DNA from: Vreelandella nigrificans
GTDB lineage: Bacteria; Pseudomonadota; Gammaproteobacteria; Pseudomonadales; Halomonadaceae
DNA: 64,000 bases
Direction of reading: 5' to 3'
Assembly (NCBI RefSeq): GCF_002374315.1
Contig: NZ_NWUX01000002.1
Coordinates: forward strand, 363,730-427,729
Position 1 is the first letter of the stretch. The number at the start of each line of letters is the position of its first letter. Shown piece after piece: positions 8,527-18,928 of this stretch. Under the pieces are notes generated by a model, which saw nothing but the letters and a program-made list of their open reading frames with translations, did no database searches and was not told the origin of the DNA. The translations under genes were made by a program, and so were the position numbers.

Positions 8527-9633
8527 ATGCGTAAGGTTTTCATGATGTCTGTGTTAGCGTTGGCGATTAGCGGTTGCGCCAATCAGCAACAAAGTACCCC
8601 CCAAGTACGTGATTTAAGCGAGGCGCGTCGTGCGGTAGACGGTTCGCCGCAGTACACGGTGAAGGCGGGTGATACGCTGTACGGTATCGCATGGCAACAC
8701 AACCTCGATTATCGCCAGCTAGCAGCACTTAACAATATTAGTGCTCCCTATCAAATTTACCCGGGACAAACCATCGCGTTACGTGAAGGAGCGGGTGGGG
8801 GAAGTGCTCAGCCAGCAAGCGAGGCCTCAAGCCGTCCGGCGTCGGGTGTTGTAGCGACGGGATTAAAGCCGCCAGCCACTGCTGTAGCAAGCAACGACCA
8901 AGAGTTAGATTGGCTATTACCTGATGAGAGTGCCATTGAGCGGAACCAGCGTTTGACGGCAGAGCGCTCAGCACTGGAGGCCGCTCAGCAGGTGGCCGAG
9001 AGTACATCAACTGAAACCAGTTCTCGCTCTGGCACCAGTGATGAAGTGACGACTGCACAAGCGTCCGAGCAAGCCTCTTCTTCTGCCCGTGAGCCAGAGC
9101 CTGTTCGTGAACCAGAGCCGGCTGCTGAGCCAGAACCAGCCCGTGAACCAGAGCCGGTTCGTGAGCCAGAGCCTGCTGCTCGAGAGCCCGCTCCTGCCGC
9201 TGCCCAGCCTAGCCGAAGCGCGCAAGCTGATCGCTCCTCTCGTACCTTTACCCCAGTAGATGAGGTTAACTGGCGGTGGCCGACCGATGGCAAAGTCACC
9301 GGCGAATTTGGCCAGGGTGGCTCAATCACCGCTGGGATTGATATCGCTGGACAAAAGGGGCAACCTGTTAGAGCTGCTGGGCCTGGTATTATTGTTTATG
9401 CAGGCAGTGGCGTTCGAGGGTATGGCAACTTGATACTACTTAAGCACAATGACCAATATCTCAGTGCTTATGCTCATAATGATAGTTTAAATGTTAAAGA
9501 GAATGATGTCGTTGAGGCTGGCGAGGTAATTGCCACCATGGGTGATAGCGATGCAGATAGCGTCAAGCTGCACTTTGAGGTTCGCCGTGATGGGCAACCC
9601 CAAAACCCGCTGAATTACCTGCCGTCTCGTTAA
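8527..9633 (+). CDS. nlpD: Murein hydrolase activator NlpD (LysM / degenerate M23 lipoprotein)
   Basis: A 368-residue outer-membrane lipoprotein. The signal ends in the lipobox LAISGC. A LysM domain follows (YTVKAGDTLYGIAW to IYPGQTIAL, about residues 40-85), then a linker with five 6-residue REPEPV/A repeats (about 188-217), then a LytM/M23 domain. The GIDIAG motif lacks the metal-binding histidine of active M23 enzymes, as in E. coli NlpD, so it is an amidase (AmiC) activator rather than a hydrolase. Start 8527 has AAGGAG about 10 nt upstream. rpoS follows; in relatives a main rpoS promoter lies inside nlpD. Confidence 0.92.
   Translation: MRKVFMMSVLALAISGCANQQQSTPQVRDLSEARRAVDGSPQYTVKAGDTLYGIAWQHNLDYRQLAALNNISAPYQIYPGQTIALREGAGGGSAQPASEASSRPASGVVATGLKPPATAVASNDQELDWLLPDESAIERNQRLTAERSALEAAQQVAESTSTETSSRSGTSDEVTTAQASEQASSSAREPEPVREPEPAAEPEPAREPEPVREPEPAAREPAPAAAQPSRSAQADRSSRTFTPVDEVNWRWPTDGKVTGEFGQGGSITAGIDIAGQKGQPVRAAGPGIIVYAGSGVRGYGNLILLKHNDQYLSAYAHNDSLNVKENDVVEAGEVIATMGDSDADSVKLHFEVRRDGQPQNPLNYLPSR
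9088..9177 (+). repeat. Five tandem 18-nt repeats inside nlpD
   Basis: Five consecutive 18-nt units start at 9088, 9106, 9124, 9142 and 9160 and encode REPEPV, REPEPA, AEPEPA, REPEPV, REPEPA. They form the acidic-proline linker between the LysM and LytM domains. The number of units could vary without shifting the frame. Confidence 0.85.
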
Positions 9634-9667
9634 CCATTAGATGGCTTCGTAGGTACTGATCAGGAAC

Positions 9668-9687
9668 GGTAAGCAACCGCGCTTACC
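9668..9687 (+). promoter_or_regulatory. Hairpin in the nlpD-rpoS leader
   Basis: GGTAAGC (9668-9674) and GCTTACC (9681-9687) form a 7-bp perfect stem with a 6-nt loop, in the 174-nt gap before rpoS. It has no T-run, so it is not a standard terminator. In other gammaproteobacteria the rpoS 5' leader controls translation by folding and small RNA pairing; that role here is inference. Confidence 0.35.
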
Positions 9688-9807
9688 GGTAACACCCGAA
9701 TAGCTGAGTAAAGGGCGTCATATAACAATAACGGTGAACGCGTACATGGAGTGCGAGCACTTTCACTTTTCAAGATGGCGGGTAGGCGAAATAACGGGGG
9801 TAAGATT

Positions 9808-10782
9808 ATGAGTATGCTGGAGAAGGATCTGCAGGAGATTGACCTGGACGCTGTAGAGGAGGCTGTAGATGATGCAGATGATGATGTCACTGCAGAAGAG
9901 GAAGCCTTCGAGAAAGCGTTGGGGCGCGAAGACCGTCAATCGACTCAAAGCTTGGATGCAACGCAAATTTACCTCAACGAAATTGGCTTTTCGCCGCTGC
10001 TAACTCCAGAGGAAGAGGTATATTACGGCCGTTTAGCCCGCAAAGGTGACCCATTGGGTCGCTCACGCATGATTGAATCCAATTTGCGTTTGGTGGTTAA
10101 AATAGCAAGACGTTACCTTAATCGCGGTTTAACGCTATTGGATCTGATCGAAGAGGGCAATCTGGGGCTTATTCGTGCGGTGGAGAAGTTTGACCCGGAA
10201 CGCGGTTTTCGTTTTTCAACCTATGCGACCTGGTGGATCCGTCAAACCATAGAGCGTGCGCTAATGAACCAGACGCGTACCATCCGTTTGCCGATTCATG
10301 TGGTGAAAGAGCTTAATATCTACTTGCGGGCGGCTCGTGAACTGACCCAAAAACTGGATCATGAAGCCACTGCAGAAGAGATTGCCGACCATCTCGACAA
10401 GCCAGTTGAAACTGTTAAGAAAATGCTGGGGCTTAATGAGCGCGTCTCATCAGTAGATTACCCGATGGGTGGTGAAAGTGATAAGCCGCTGATCGACACG
10501 CTGACTGATGATGACGTGCAAGGCCCTGAGGCATGTTTAGTTGATGGTGATGTGCGTGAGCACGTCGACCTCTGGCTCGACGAGTTGAGCGAAAAGCAAC
10601 GTGAAGTGGTTGTACGACGCTTTGGTCTGCGCGGTCACGAAGCTGCAACGCTGGAAGAAGTGGGAGCGGAGATAGGGCTTACCCGTGAACGGGTTCGTCA
10701 AATTCAGGTTGAAGCATTAAAGAAGCTACGCCGTTCGCTTGAAAAACAGGGCTTATCCCTGGAGGCTATTTTCGAGAGCTAG
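9808..10782 (+). CDS. rpoS: RNA polymerase sigma factor RpoS
   Basis: RpoS (324 aa) directs the general stress and stationary-phase programme. An acidic N-terminus precedes region 1.2/2 ([75 protein letters not shown]). Region 4 carries [26 protein letters not shown] in two overlapping stretches. I use ATG 9808 ([12 protein letters not shown]), preceded by GGGGGTAAG; an upstream in-frame start would add 19 residues not typical of RpoS. mutS, next to rpoS in E. coli, is absent here. Confidence 0.96.
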   Translation: MSMLEKDLQEIDLDAVEEAVDDADDDVTAEEEAFEKALGREDRQSTQSLDATQIYLNEIGFSPLLTPEEEVYYGRLARKGDPLGRSRMIESNLRLVVKIARRYLNRGLTLLDLIEEGNLGLIRAVEKFDPERGFRFSTYATWWIRQTIERALMNQTRTIRLPIHVVKELNIYLRAARELTQKLDHEATAEEIADHLDKPVETVKKMLGLNERVSSVDYPMGGESDKPLIDTLTDDDVQGPEACLVDGDVREHVDLWLDELSEKQREVVVRRFGLRGHEAATLEEVGAEIGLTRERVRQIQVEALKKLRRSLEKQGLSLEAIFES

Positions 10783-10848
10783 TGTGCTACTGATAAGTTT
10801 CGCAGTCTTAAGAGCCACTTGCTACCGCTGAGCATATTAGAGCAGAGC

Positions 10849-10890
10849 AAAACCAGCGCACCGAGTTGATTACTCGGTGCGCTGGTTTTA
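10849..10890 (+). terminator. Rho-independent terminator after rpoS
   Basis: A perfect 17-bp stem pairs 10849-10865 (AAAACCAGCGCACCGAG) with 10873-10889 around a 7-nt loop and ends in TTTT. It closes the long ftsB-to-rpoS block before alr. Confidence 0.85.
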
Positions 10891-10938
10891 GGTAAGGCTT
10901 TTTCATTAACGTTGAACTATTTATGGTAAGCGAGAAAA

Positions 10939-12042
10939 ATGATGCGCCCGCTAGCGGCTCATATTGACTTAGACGCGTTGCGTCATAATTATCAGTTGGC
11001 GTGTAGTTGCGCGCCTCAAAGCCGTTCGGTAGCAGTGATTAAAGCCGATGCCTATGGCCATGGTGCCCTTGCGTGCGCGCAGGCCCTGGAAGCCGATGTG
11101 CCCGCTTTTGCCGTGGCTTGCATCGAAGAAGCCCTTGCTCTTCGTGCCGGGGGCATAAAAAAGCCGATTATCCTCCTAGAGGGTATTTTTAGTGCCGAAG
11201 AGCTGGCGCTTGTCGACCAGCATGAGTTCTGGATCAGTGTTCATAGCGAGTGGCAAGTCGCTGCATTATTGGCATTTTCACCCCGCCAGCCTATTCCTGT
11301 ATGGCTCAAGGTTGATTCGGGGATGCATCGTTTAGGTTTCTCCCCGGAAGAAGCGCCGTCGGTTTGGCAGCGTTTGGCCAATGCGCCGCAAGTGACGGCA
11401 TTGCATTTAATGAGCCACTTTGCTACAGCGGATGCACGCGAAGGCAGCTATTTTAACCAGCAGATGGTCGTATTGAAGAGGTTAGCCGAGCAGTTGAATG
11501 CTCCCCTCTGCTTGGCCAACTCGCCTGCTACCCTGGCTTGGCCAACCGCCCATGGGGATTGGAATCGTCCTGGCGTTATGCTCTACGGTAGCGACCCGCT
11601 GGAAGTGGCAAATGAAGTAACCCAGCAGCTGCGCCCAGTAATGAGTTTACGCTCGGAAATTATCGCGCTGCGCGAACTGGGCATCGGCGAGCAAGTTGGA
11701 TATGGCGGCCGTTGGCGCGCAGAGCGACGCTCTAGGATCGCGGTGGTGGCTGCAGGCTATGGTGATGGTTATGACCGTCATGCGGTCGATGGGACCCCTG
11801 TGCTAGTCAATGGCAAGCGATGTGCGATTGCCGGTAAGGTCTCTATGGATATGTTGACGGTTGATGTAACCGATATCCCTGAGGCTACTATCGGTAGTGA
11901 AGTAGTGTTATGGGGGGCTTCGAGTGATGGCACAGTGCTACCGATTGACGAGGTGGCCCGTTATTGCGACACGATTAGCTATACCCTGTTAACAGGGGTA
12001 TTGCCTAGAGTTCCCAGGCACTATCATGGTGCCCGGATTTAA
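10939..12042 (+). CDS. alr: Alanine racemase
   Basis: A 367-residue PLP enzyme that makes D-alanine for peptidoglycan. The PLP lysine is Lys35 in AVIKADAYGHG. Substrate-side signatures WLKVDSGMHRLGF and NRPGVMLYGSDPL, the catalytic tyrosine region EQVGYGGRW, and the C-terminal GYGDGYDRH and GKVSMDMLTVDVT are all present. No signal peptide is seen, so it is the cytoplasmic anabolic type. ATG 10939 is followed by a second in-frame ATG; which is used is uncertain. The acyltransferase follows 12 nt later. Confidence 0.94.
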   Translation: MMRPLAAHIDLDALRHNYQLACSCAPQSRSVAVIKADAYGHGALACAQALEADVPAFAVACIEEALALRAGGIKKPIILLEGIFSAEELALVDQHEFWISVHSEWQVAALLAFSPRQPIPVWLKVDSGMHRLGFSPEEAPSVWQRLANAPQVTALHLMSHFATADAREGSYFNQQMVVLKRLAEQLNAPLCLANSPATLAWPTAHGDWNRPGVMLYGSDPLEVANEVTQQLRPVMSLRSEIIALRELGIGEQVGYGGRWRAERRSRIAVVAAGYGDGYDRHAVDGTPVLVNGKRCAIAGKVSMDMLTVDVTDIPEATIGSEVVLWGASSDGTVLPIDEVARYCDTISYTLLTGVLPRVPRHYHGARI

Positions 12043-12054
12043 ACGGTTATTAGT

Positions 12055-12972
12055 ATGTCCAAAAAGTCGTATCCCCGTTCGTTTGCCCATCCACGCTACT
12101 GGTCGACGTGGTTGGCAATTGCTGCGATGTATGTTGCTGCTTGGTTGCCTTGGCGGTTGAAAATTTGGGTCGGAAAGACGATCGGCCTGCTGGCCTGGCG
12201 CTTTGTTAAGCGGCGTCGGAAGATTACCGCAACCAATATTGCTCTCTGCTTCCCTGAAAAAAGTGCCGAGCAGCAGCGCAAGTTGGTTAAAGAAACCTTT
12301 ATCGCTAATGGAATAGGCCTAGTTGAAACAGCCACTGGCTGGTGCCGTGATGCTGAAGGTTTACGCCATCGTGTGGCGTATCATGGGCAAGAACACCTTG
12401 CCCGTGCGAAGGCCCAGGGAAAGGGCGTGCTGGTAGTGGGTATTCACTTCTCAACGCTAGACCTGGGTGGGGCGCTGCACTCATTGTTCTTCCCAGCTGA
12501 TGTAGTGTATCGCCCGCACAATAATCCGTTGTTTGAGAAGTTTATGACCCGTGCGCGCTCACGTATTTTTGGTCAGGCAATCGACCGTCACGACTTGCGT
12601 GGAGTGGTTCGGCGGATCAAGGCAGGCCATATTGTCTGGTATTCGCCGGATCAGGACTTTGGCCATGAGGTGAGTATATTTGCATCGCTCTTTGGTCAGC
12701 AGGCAGCGACTATTCGTTTAACTGGCAAGATCGCCCGCATGACTGGGGCTCCTGTGGTGCCGCTAATGTTCCACCGCAATCCGGATAATCGAACCTATAC
12801 GATTGAGTGCCTGCCTGCGTTTGACAACTTTCCCAGTGGGGATGAGGTGGCAGACGCTACCCGTGTGAATGAGTTCATTGAGCGGGCGATCCTTAAGCAT
12901 CCTGAGCAGTATTTATGGCTCCATCGACGCTTCAAAACGCGCCCTGAAGGCGAGCCAAGCCTTTACCAGTAG
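12055..12972 (+). CDS. Lipid A biosynthesis acyltransferase, LpxL/HtrB type
   Basis: A 305-residue inner-membrane enzyme adding a secondary acyl chain to Kdo2-lipid IVA. One N-terminal membrane segment (about 15-32) precedes the catalytic HFSTLD motif, the HX4D charge relay, in VGIHFSTLDLGGALH. VVYRPHNNPLFEKF, IVWYSPDQDFG and the C-terminal HPEQYLWLHRRFKTRPEG are strong family signatures. It could be LpxL or LpxP; chain specificity cannot be told. It is probably co-transcribed with alr and ends at a bidirectional terminator. Confidence 0.9.
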   Translation: MSKKSYPRSFAHPRYWSTWLAIAAMYVAAWLPWRLKIWVGKTIGLLAWRFVKRRRKITATNIALCFPEKSAEQQRKLVKETFIANGIGLVETATGWCRDAEGLRHRVAYHGQEHLARAKAQGKGVLVVGIHFSTLDLGGALHSLFFPADVVYRPHNNPLFEKFMTRARSRIFGQAIDRHDLRGVVRRIKAGHIVWYSPDQDFGHEVSIFASLFGQQAATIRLTGKIARMTGAPVVPLMFHRNPDNRTYTIECLPAFDNFPSGDEVADATRVNEFIERAILKHPEQYLWLHRRFKTRPEGEPSLYQ

Positions 12973-12993
12973 CTGGTGCCGAGTGTTCCTATC

Positions 12994-13034
12994 AAAAAAA
13001 GCCGTCCCGCGATGAATCGTGGGACGGCTTTTCG
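12994..13034. terminator. Bidirectional terminator between the lpxL-like gene and speD
   Basis: GCCGTCCCGCGAT (13001-13013) pairs with ATCGTGGGACGGC (13016-13028) with one G-T wobble. An A-run lies on the left (12994-13000) and a T-run on the right, so it can serve both converging transcripts. Confidence 0.85.
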
Positions 13035-13079
13035 GTATTTAAGCGTTTCAGACAGTGCTGTGTGGCTTGGGGAAAACGC

Positions 13080-13874
13080 TTAATCGAGATTGCGCGAGTA
13101 AAAAATCTCAAGCATCTCTTTACGCAGGCGGCTTTCGATATCCCGCGCTTCTTCAAAAGTAATGTCACGGCGTGACGTGCCGAACAGGTAATTATCCAAC
13201 ACGAAGTCTTTAAGCAACATCTTGGTGTGGAACATGTTTTCTTGGTACACGTTCACATCGATCATCTGGTAAGCCTGCTTGGTATCTTCTGCCAAGTAGT
13301 CTTGGATCGAGGTAATGTCGTGATCAATAAACAGTTTTTTTCCATCTACGTCGCGGGTAAAGCCGCGTACGCGGTAATCCATGGTGACAATGTCGGAATC
13401 AAAGCTGTGGATCAGGTAGTTCAGCGCCTTTAGGGGGCTGATATGACCACAGGTAGATACATCGATATCCAGGCGGAAAGTGCTGATACCGTTGTCTGGG
13501 TGGGACTCGGGATAGCTATGCACAGTCACGTGGCTTTTATCCAGGTGGGCTACTACCGTTTCGGGCAGCGGGCCGGGGCCTGGTTCGGTATGCTCAAGGT
13601 TCGGTTCATCCAGCTCGTGTTCAGCGATCAGGATGGTGACGCTTGCCCCGTGCGGTTCATAATCTTGACGCGAAATATTCAGCACGTGCGCGCCGATGAT
13701 ATTTGTTACGTCTTTAAGGATCTGCGTCAAACGTTCGGCGTTGTAAAGCTCATCGATATAATCAATATAAGCCGCACGCTGCTCTTCGGTTTTGGCATAA
13801 CAGATGTCGTAAATGTTAAAGCTCAACGAGCTAGTCAGGTTGTTGAACCCGTGGAGTCGGAGATTATCTGACAC
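13080..13874 (-). CDS. speD: S-adenosylmethionine decarboxylase proenzyme
   Basis: A 264-residue proenzyme of the E. coli type; it supplies aminopropyl groups for spermidine. Self-cleavage should occur between Lys113 and Ser114 in [16 protein letters not shown], turning Ser114 into the pyruvoyl cofactor. [18 protein letters not shown] and [16 protein letters not shown] match the family, and length is identical to E. coli SpeD. GGGAGG precedes the ATG. No speE is in the window. It follows the YhfA-like gene on the same strand after a 330-nt gap. Confidence 0.96.
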   Translation of the reverse strand: MSDNLRLHGFNNLTSSLSFNIYDICYAKTEEQRAAYIDYIDELYNAERLTQILKDVTNIIGAHVLNISRQDYEPHGASVTILIAEHELDEPNLEHTEPGPGPLPETVVAHLDKSHVTVHSYPESHPDNGISTFRLDIDVSTCGHISPLKALNYLIHSFDSDIVTMDYRVRGFTRDVDGKKLFIDHDITSIQDYLAEDTKQAYQMIDVNVYQENMFHTKMLLKDFVLDNYLFGTSRRDITFEEARDIESRLRKEMLEIFYSRNLD

Positions 13875-14204
13875 GTCCGAACCTCCCTATGGCAGATGAA
13901 GACACCCCGACGAGCCAGCGCCGGAACCGAGAAGTATTTGTCACCACACGGGTTGCAGAATGCTCACAAGCACGTGCTACGCAGTAGGGATAAATACAAG
14001 CGGGCGTATTATGCCCGCCCATCGCGTGGTATGCATCCGGCCAGGCAATTTTTTTTACGCCTAGCATGTCTGGCAGGTGCCCTTGCAGACGCATGCTAAA
14101 AACTATTCTTAGCGTTTTGCTTAAAACCTTTCTTAGAGCCGTTCTTGGGACGGTTCTAAGAACGATTGTTTGGTTCATGCTGTGTGGACTACCCCCAGGG
14201 CGGT
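13875..14204 (-). promoter_or_regulatory. Long leader/intergenic region upstream of speD
   Basis: The 330-nt gap upstream of speD holds no gene. It has a small hairpin GCGGGC (14000-14005)/GCCCGC (14013-14018), an eight-base homopolymer around 14050, and an imperfect 11-bp stem 14130-14140/14152-14162 (TTCTTAGAGCC with GGTTCTAAGAA) just past the stop of the OsmC gene, which may be its weak terminator. A speD promoter must lie here, but I cannot place it. Any leader-based polyamine control is speculation. Confidence 0.4.
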
Positions 14205-14624
14205 TCAAGCCTCAATAATCTCGAACGAGTGGGTAATATCAACACCGCCTTTCACGAGCATGATTGAAGCGCTGCAGTATTTTTCTGCAGACAGCTCGAC
14301 GGCGCGCTGTACTTGCTTCTCTTTGAGGTTACGTCCAGTCACCACGAAGTGGACATGAATTTTTGTGAACACAGAGGGCACTTCGTCAGCACGTTCAGCA
14401 TCAAGTTTTGCCACACAGTCGGTGACATCGGCCCGGGCTTTGTCGAGGATGTTCAGGACATCAAATGCCGTACAGCTTCCCATCCCCATTAGTAGCATTT
14501 CCATGGGGCGTGGCCCCGTGTTCCGACCACCATGATCGGGTGGGCCGTCGATTACAACGCTGTGCCCGCTGCCTGATTCCGCTACAAACTGGCGGCCATC
14601 CGTCCATTTTACCCGTGCTTTCAC
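14205..14624 (-). CDS. OsmC family protein, YhfA-like
   Basis: A 139-residue OsmC/Ohr-fold protein closest in pattern to E. coli YhfA: it starts MKARVKWTDGRQF and carries PMEMLLMGMGSCTAFDVL and VELSAEKYCSASIML. The two conserved cysteines (Cys51, Cys117) are those used by OsmC/Ohr proteins for hydroperoxide reduction. The YhfA branch has no firmly established substrate. It lies between murU and speD on the minus strand; OsmC-speD adjacency also occurs in other gammaproteobacteria. Confidence 0.88.
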   Translation of the reverse strand: MKARVKWTDGRQFVAESGSGHSVVIDGPPDHGGRNTGPRPMEMLLMGMGSCTAFDVLNILDKARADVTDCVAKLDAERADEVPSVFTKIHVHFVVTGRNLKEKQVQRAVELSAEKYCSASIMLVKGGVDITHSFEIIEA

Positions 14625-14700
14625 GTTAAACTCTCCTCATCTTGGCGACGAAAGGTAAGTCGCGCAGCATAACATTTCTATTGGGTAGCGCACTGTCTCA

Positions 14701-16376
<1,676 letters not shown>

Positions 16377-16385
16377 GCAAGCTCC

Positions 16386-16417
16386 TTGCTGGTCGGGCAT
16401 CGTGCGGCCTGTATAAT
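16386..16417 (+). promoter_or_regulatory. Candidate sigma-70 promoter of lptD
   Basis: A consensus -10 hexamer TATAAT sits at 16412-16417, 29 nt before the lptD ATG. The best -35-like hexamer, TTGCTG at 16386-16391, is 20 bp away, which is wide. The element lies in the 70-nt gap between the divergent amgK and lptD starts. Confidence 0.5.
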
Positions 16418-16446
16418 ACCGATTCTGGATGCCAAGGATAACGAAC

Positions 16447-18894
16447 ATGGGCAAGCGATTTTCGCGCACCGCGCCGGCTGTGCAAACGCTATTGGGCAGT
16501 TTGCTCGCGGGCGCCTCCTTTTCAGTGGTGGCTCAAAGCCAGTCGCTGCCTGCTGAGGCGCTTGACTGGCAGCCCTTTGGGCAAGATGAAGCGCCACATC
16601 AACTGTGTCGTGGGCGCTATGTAATGCCTGGCTACCGCTTGCCAGCGGAACAGAACCCCGAAACGCTGTCGGTTGAAACCCTGGAGGTGGATTACGCCGC
16701 AGATGGTGAAGCACTGCTGCGAGGGGATGTCGTACTACGGCGAGGCAATACGGAGCTTGAGGCTGAACAAGTCTTTTTACCTGCCAACCGCCAGCAGGTC
16801 GACGTGGAAGGTAACCTTGCCTTGCGCGACGGCCAAGCGTTGTTGCGGGGCGATCAAGCCACTCTGATGCTTAACGAGGACCGTGCCTCGTTAAGCAATA
16901 GTCATTATGTCCTTTACGAGCAGCACATGCGTGGTCAGGCCAGCCAGCTTGAGCAAACCGGTGAAAATCAGTACCGCTTGCGTGATGCTACCTTCACTTC
17001 CTGTGACCCCGGCGTTAATAGTTGGCAGCTGGTGGGTAGCGATATCAAACTTGATCAGGCTAAAGGTTTCGGTACGGCACGCCATGCCCGCTTAGAAGTG
17101 AAAGACGTACCGATATTTTACTGGCCGTGGCTACGCTTTCCTATCGATGACCGGCGTCATACCGGGCTGCTGTCGCCTTCTATCGGTTTCTCGAGTAAAG
17201 TCTTTGATTACGCGCAGCCTTTTTACTGGAACATCGCTCCTAATCACGATGCCACTATCACCCCGCGTTGGATGTCGGATCATGGCTTACTGCTCAACGG
17301 TGAATACCGTTATTTATTTGCAGAAAGCCGAGGCACCGTTGAAGGCGGCTTTTTAAATAGTGACGGGGGGAGCGAAACGGGCAGTAATCGTTTTGAAGGT
17401 GATAAGCGCTGGTATATCGATGCTGATCACACTGGCCGGGTTAATGAGCGCAGCGACTATAATTTACGCTACGGTGCAGCTAGTGATGGCCGTTACTTTG
17501 ATGACTTTGGTGGCGAGTTTGGTAATAGCGACCGGGTAAGTATGGAACGGCTGGCTCAGGTCGATTATCGCGGTGACCTCTGGCAACTGGATGCCCGAGC
17601 ACAGGGGTTTCAGCGCTTAGAAGATCCGTTGAGCGATAGCGATAAGCCCTTTTACCGATTACCCAGCTTAACGGCTAACGCAGATTGGCAATTCGGCAGC
17701 GGGTTCTATAGTCAGTGGCGCTCCAATGCTACCTACTTCTGGCGCGATGTGGATGAGCGCCAAGTGCCCGAGCGTGAAGCTGCTATTGGTACGCGTCTGC
17801 ACCTAACGCCTGCTTTTGGCTGGCGCGTAGAGCAGCCCTGGGGCTATATCGAGCCACGAACCGAATTGTGGCAAACCGCTTATGAACTCGACTACGGTGA
17901 GCGCGTTACTGACCGCGATACCTCACCTACCCGCAGTATCGCGATTACCTCAATTGACAGCGGGTTAGTATTTGACCGTGAGCTCGAGTTGGGCGGGCGC
18001 GATTACCGCCAAACCCTGGAGCCACGTCTCAATTACGCCTATGTACCGCGCACGAACCAAACTCAGTTGCCCGATTTTGATAGTCGCGAGCGAGCATTTT
18101 CGTGGGATCAATTGTGGTCGCCGCAGCGTTTTTCAGGTGCTGATCGAGTAGGTGACCTTAACCGAGTTTCTGTTGGTGTGCAGTCGCGCCTGATTGAAGA
18201 CGACGCTGGTCGTGACCGATTGACCTTTGGTGTAGGCCAGAGTATCTATTTTTCCGAGCGTCGGATTGATAGTGATGGAGACCCTGATACGCTGCCAGCG
18301 AGGCCTGAGGACGATCCTAACGTCAATCCTCACAGCCGCTACCAAGCCACTCGAGACCGCTCTCCACTGGTAACCCGACTAGATTGGCAGATTAATGATC
18401 GCTGGAGCACTGGCTATGAGTGGCTCTACGATGACCACCGTGAGCAGACCGAACGCTCAAGCGTTGACCTGCGTTATCGGCATCCAGATGGGCATGTAGT
18501 GAACCTTGGCTACCGTTGGGAGATCGAAGGGTTCGATCCGGGCGTTGTGCCAGGGGACGATGGCTTCCGTAATTATAATCGTGAAGAGTGGGACCTCTCA
18601 TTTGCCTGGAAAGCCAGCCCTCGAATTGATTTGATTGGTCGTTACCTTCACGATCAAACTAATGACCGTTCACTGGAGCAGTTAGCGGGTCTGCAGTGGA
18701 ACGACTGCTGCTATGGTGTGCAGTTAGTATGGCGCGAGTGGGTAGATGATAACGATACCGCCCGAGTGAACGATGACTTCAACGATCGTGGGCTGTTTTT
18801 ACGCTTTGTGTTCCGCGGCCTGGGTGGCGTTGGGCAGGACGCCGACAGCTATTTTGAGCGGGCGATTCCTGGTTATCGCCCGACACCCCTTTAA
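16447..18894 (+). CDS. lptD: LPS-assembly protein LptD
   Basis: An 815-residue outer-membrane barrel that inserts lipopolysaccharide at the cell surface with LptE. A signal peptide (to about residue 30) is followed by the jellyroll LPS-binding domain (about 70-220) and the 26-strand barrel. The four structural cysteines are visible at Cys54, Cys186 and the pair Cys754-Cys755 (NDCCYGVQL), matching the E. coli pattern of two interdomain disulfides. ATG 16447 has AAGGATA upstream. It heads the lptD-surA-pdxA-rsmA-apaG-apaH-cca operon. Confidence 0.96.
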   Translation: MGKRFSRTAPAVQTLLGSLLAGASFSVVAQSQSLPAEALDWQPFGQDEAPHQLCRGRYVMPGYRLPAEQNPETLSVETLEVDYAADGEALLRGDVVLRRGNTELEAEQVFLPANRQQVDVEGNLALRDGQALLRGDQATLMLNEDRASLSNSHYVLYEQHMRGQASQLEQTGENQYRLRDATFTSCDPGVNSWQLVGSDIKLDQAKGFGTARHARLEVKDVPIFYWPWLRFPIDDRRHTGLLSPSIGFSSKVFDYAQPFYWNIAPNHDATITPRWMSDHGLLLNGEYRYLFAESRGTVEGGFLNSDGGSETGSNRFEGDKRWYIDADHTGRVNERSDYNLRYGAASDGRYFDDFGGEFGNSDRVSMERLAQVDYRGDLWQLDARAQGFQRLEDPLSDSDKPFYRLPSLTANADWQFGSGFYSQWRSNATYFWRDVDERQVPEREAAIGTRLHLTPAFGWRVEQPWGYIEPRTELWQTAYELDYGERVTDRDTSPTRSIAITSIDSGLVFDRELELGGRDYRQTLEPRLNYAYVPRTNQTQLPDFDSRERAFSWDQLWSPQRFSGADRVGDLNRVSVGVQSRLIEDDAGRDRLTFGVGQSIYFSERRIDSDGDPDTLPARPEDDPNVNPHSRYQATRDRSPLVTRLDWQINDRWSTGYEWLYDDHREQTERSSVDLRYRHPDGHVVNLGYRWEIEGFDPGVVPGDDGFRNYNREEWDLSFAWKASPRIDLIGRYLHDQTNDRSLEQLAGLQWNDCCYGVQLVWREWVDDNDTARVNDDFNDRGLFLRFVFRGLGGVGQDADSYFERAIPGYRPTPL

Positions 18895-18928
18895 TGAATC
18901 CTTAAATGGCGACTGAAAGAGACTTTAT

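Noticed and set aside
9088..9177. Regular repeats considered as a CRISPR array
   Set aside because: Repeats are directly adjacent without spacers, in frame within nlpD, and encode a proline-glutamate linker.
9300..9633. NlpD M23 domain as an active endopeptidase
   Set aside because: The metal-binding histidine of the first motif is missing, as in known NlpD activators.
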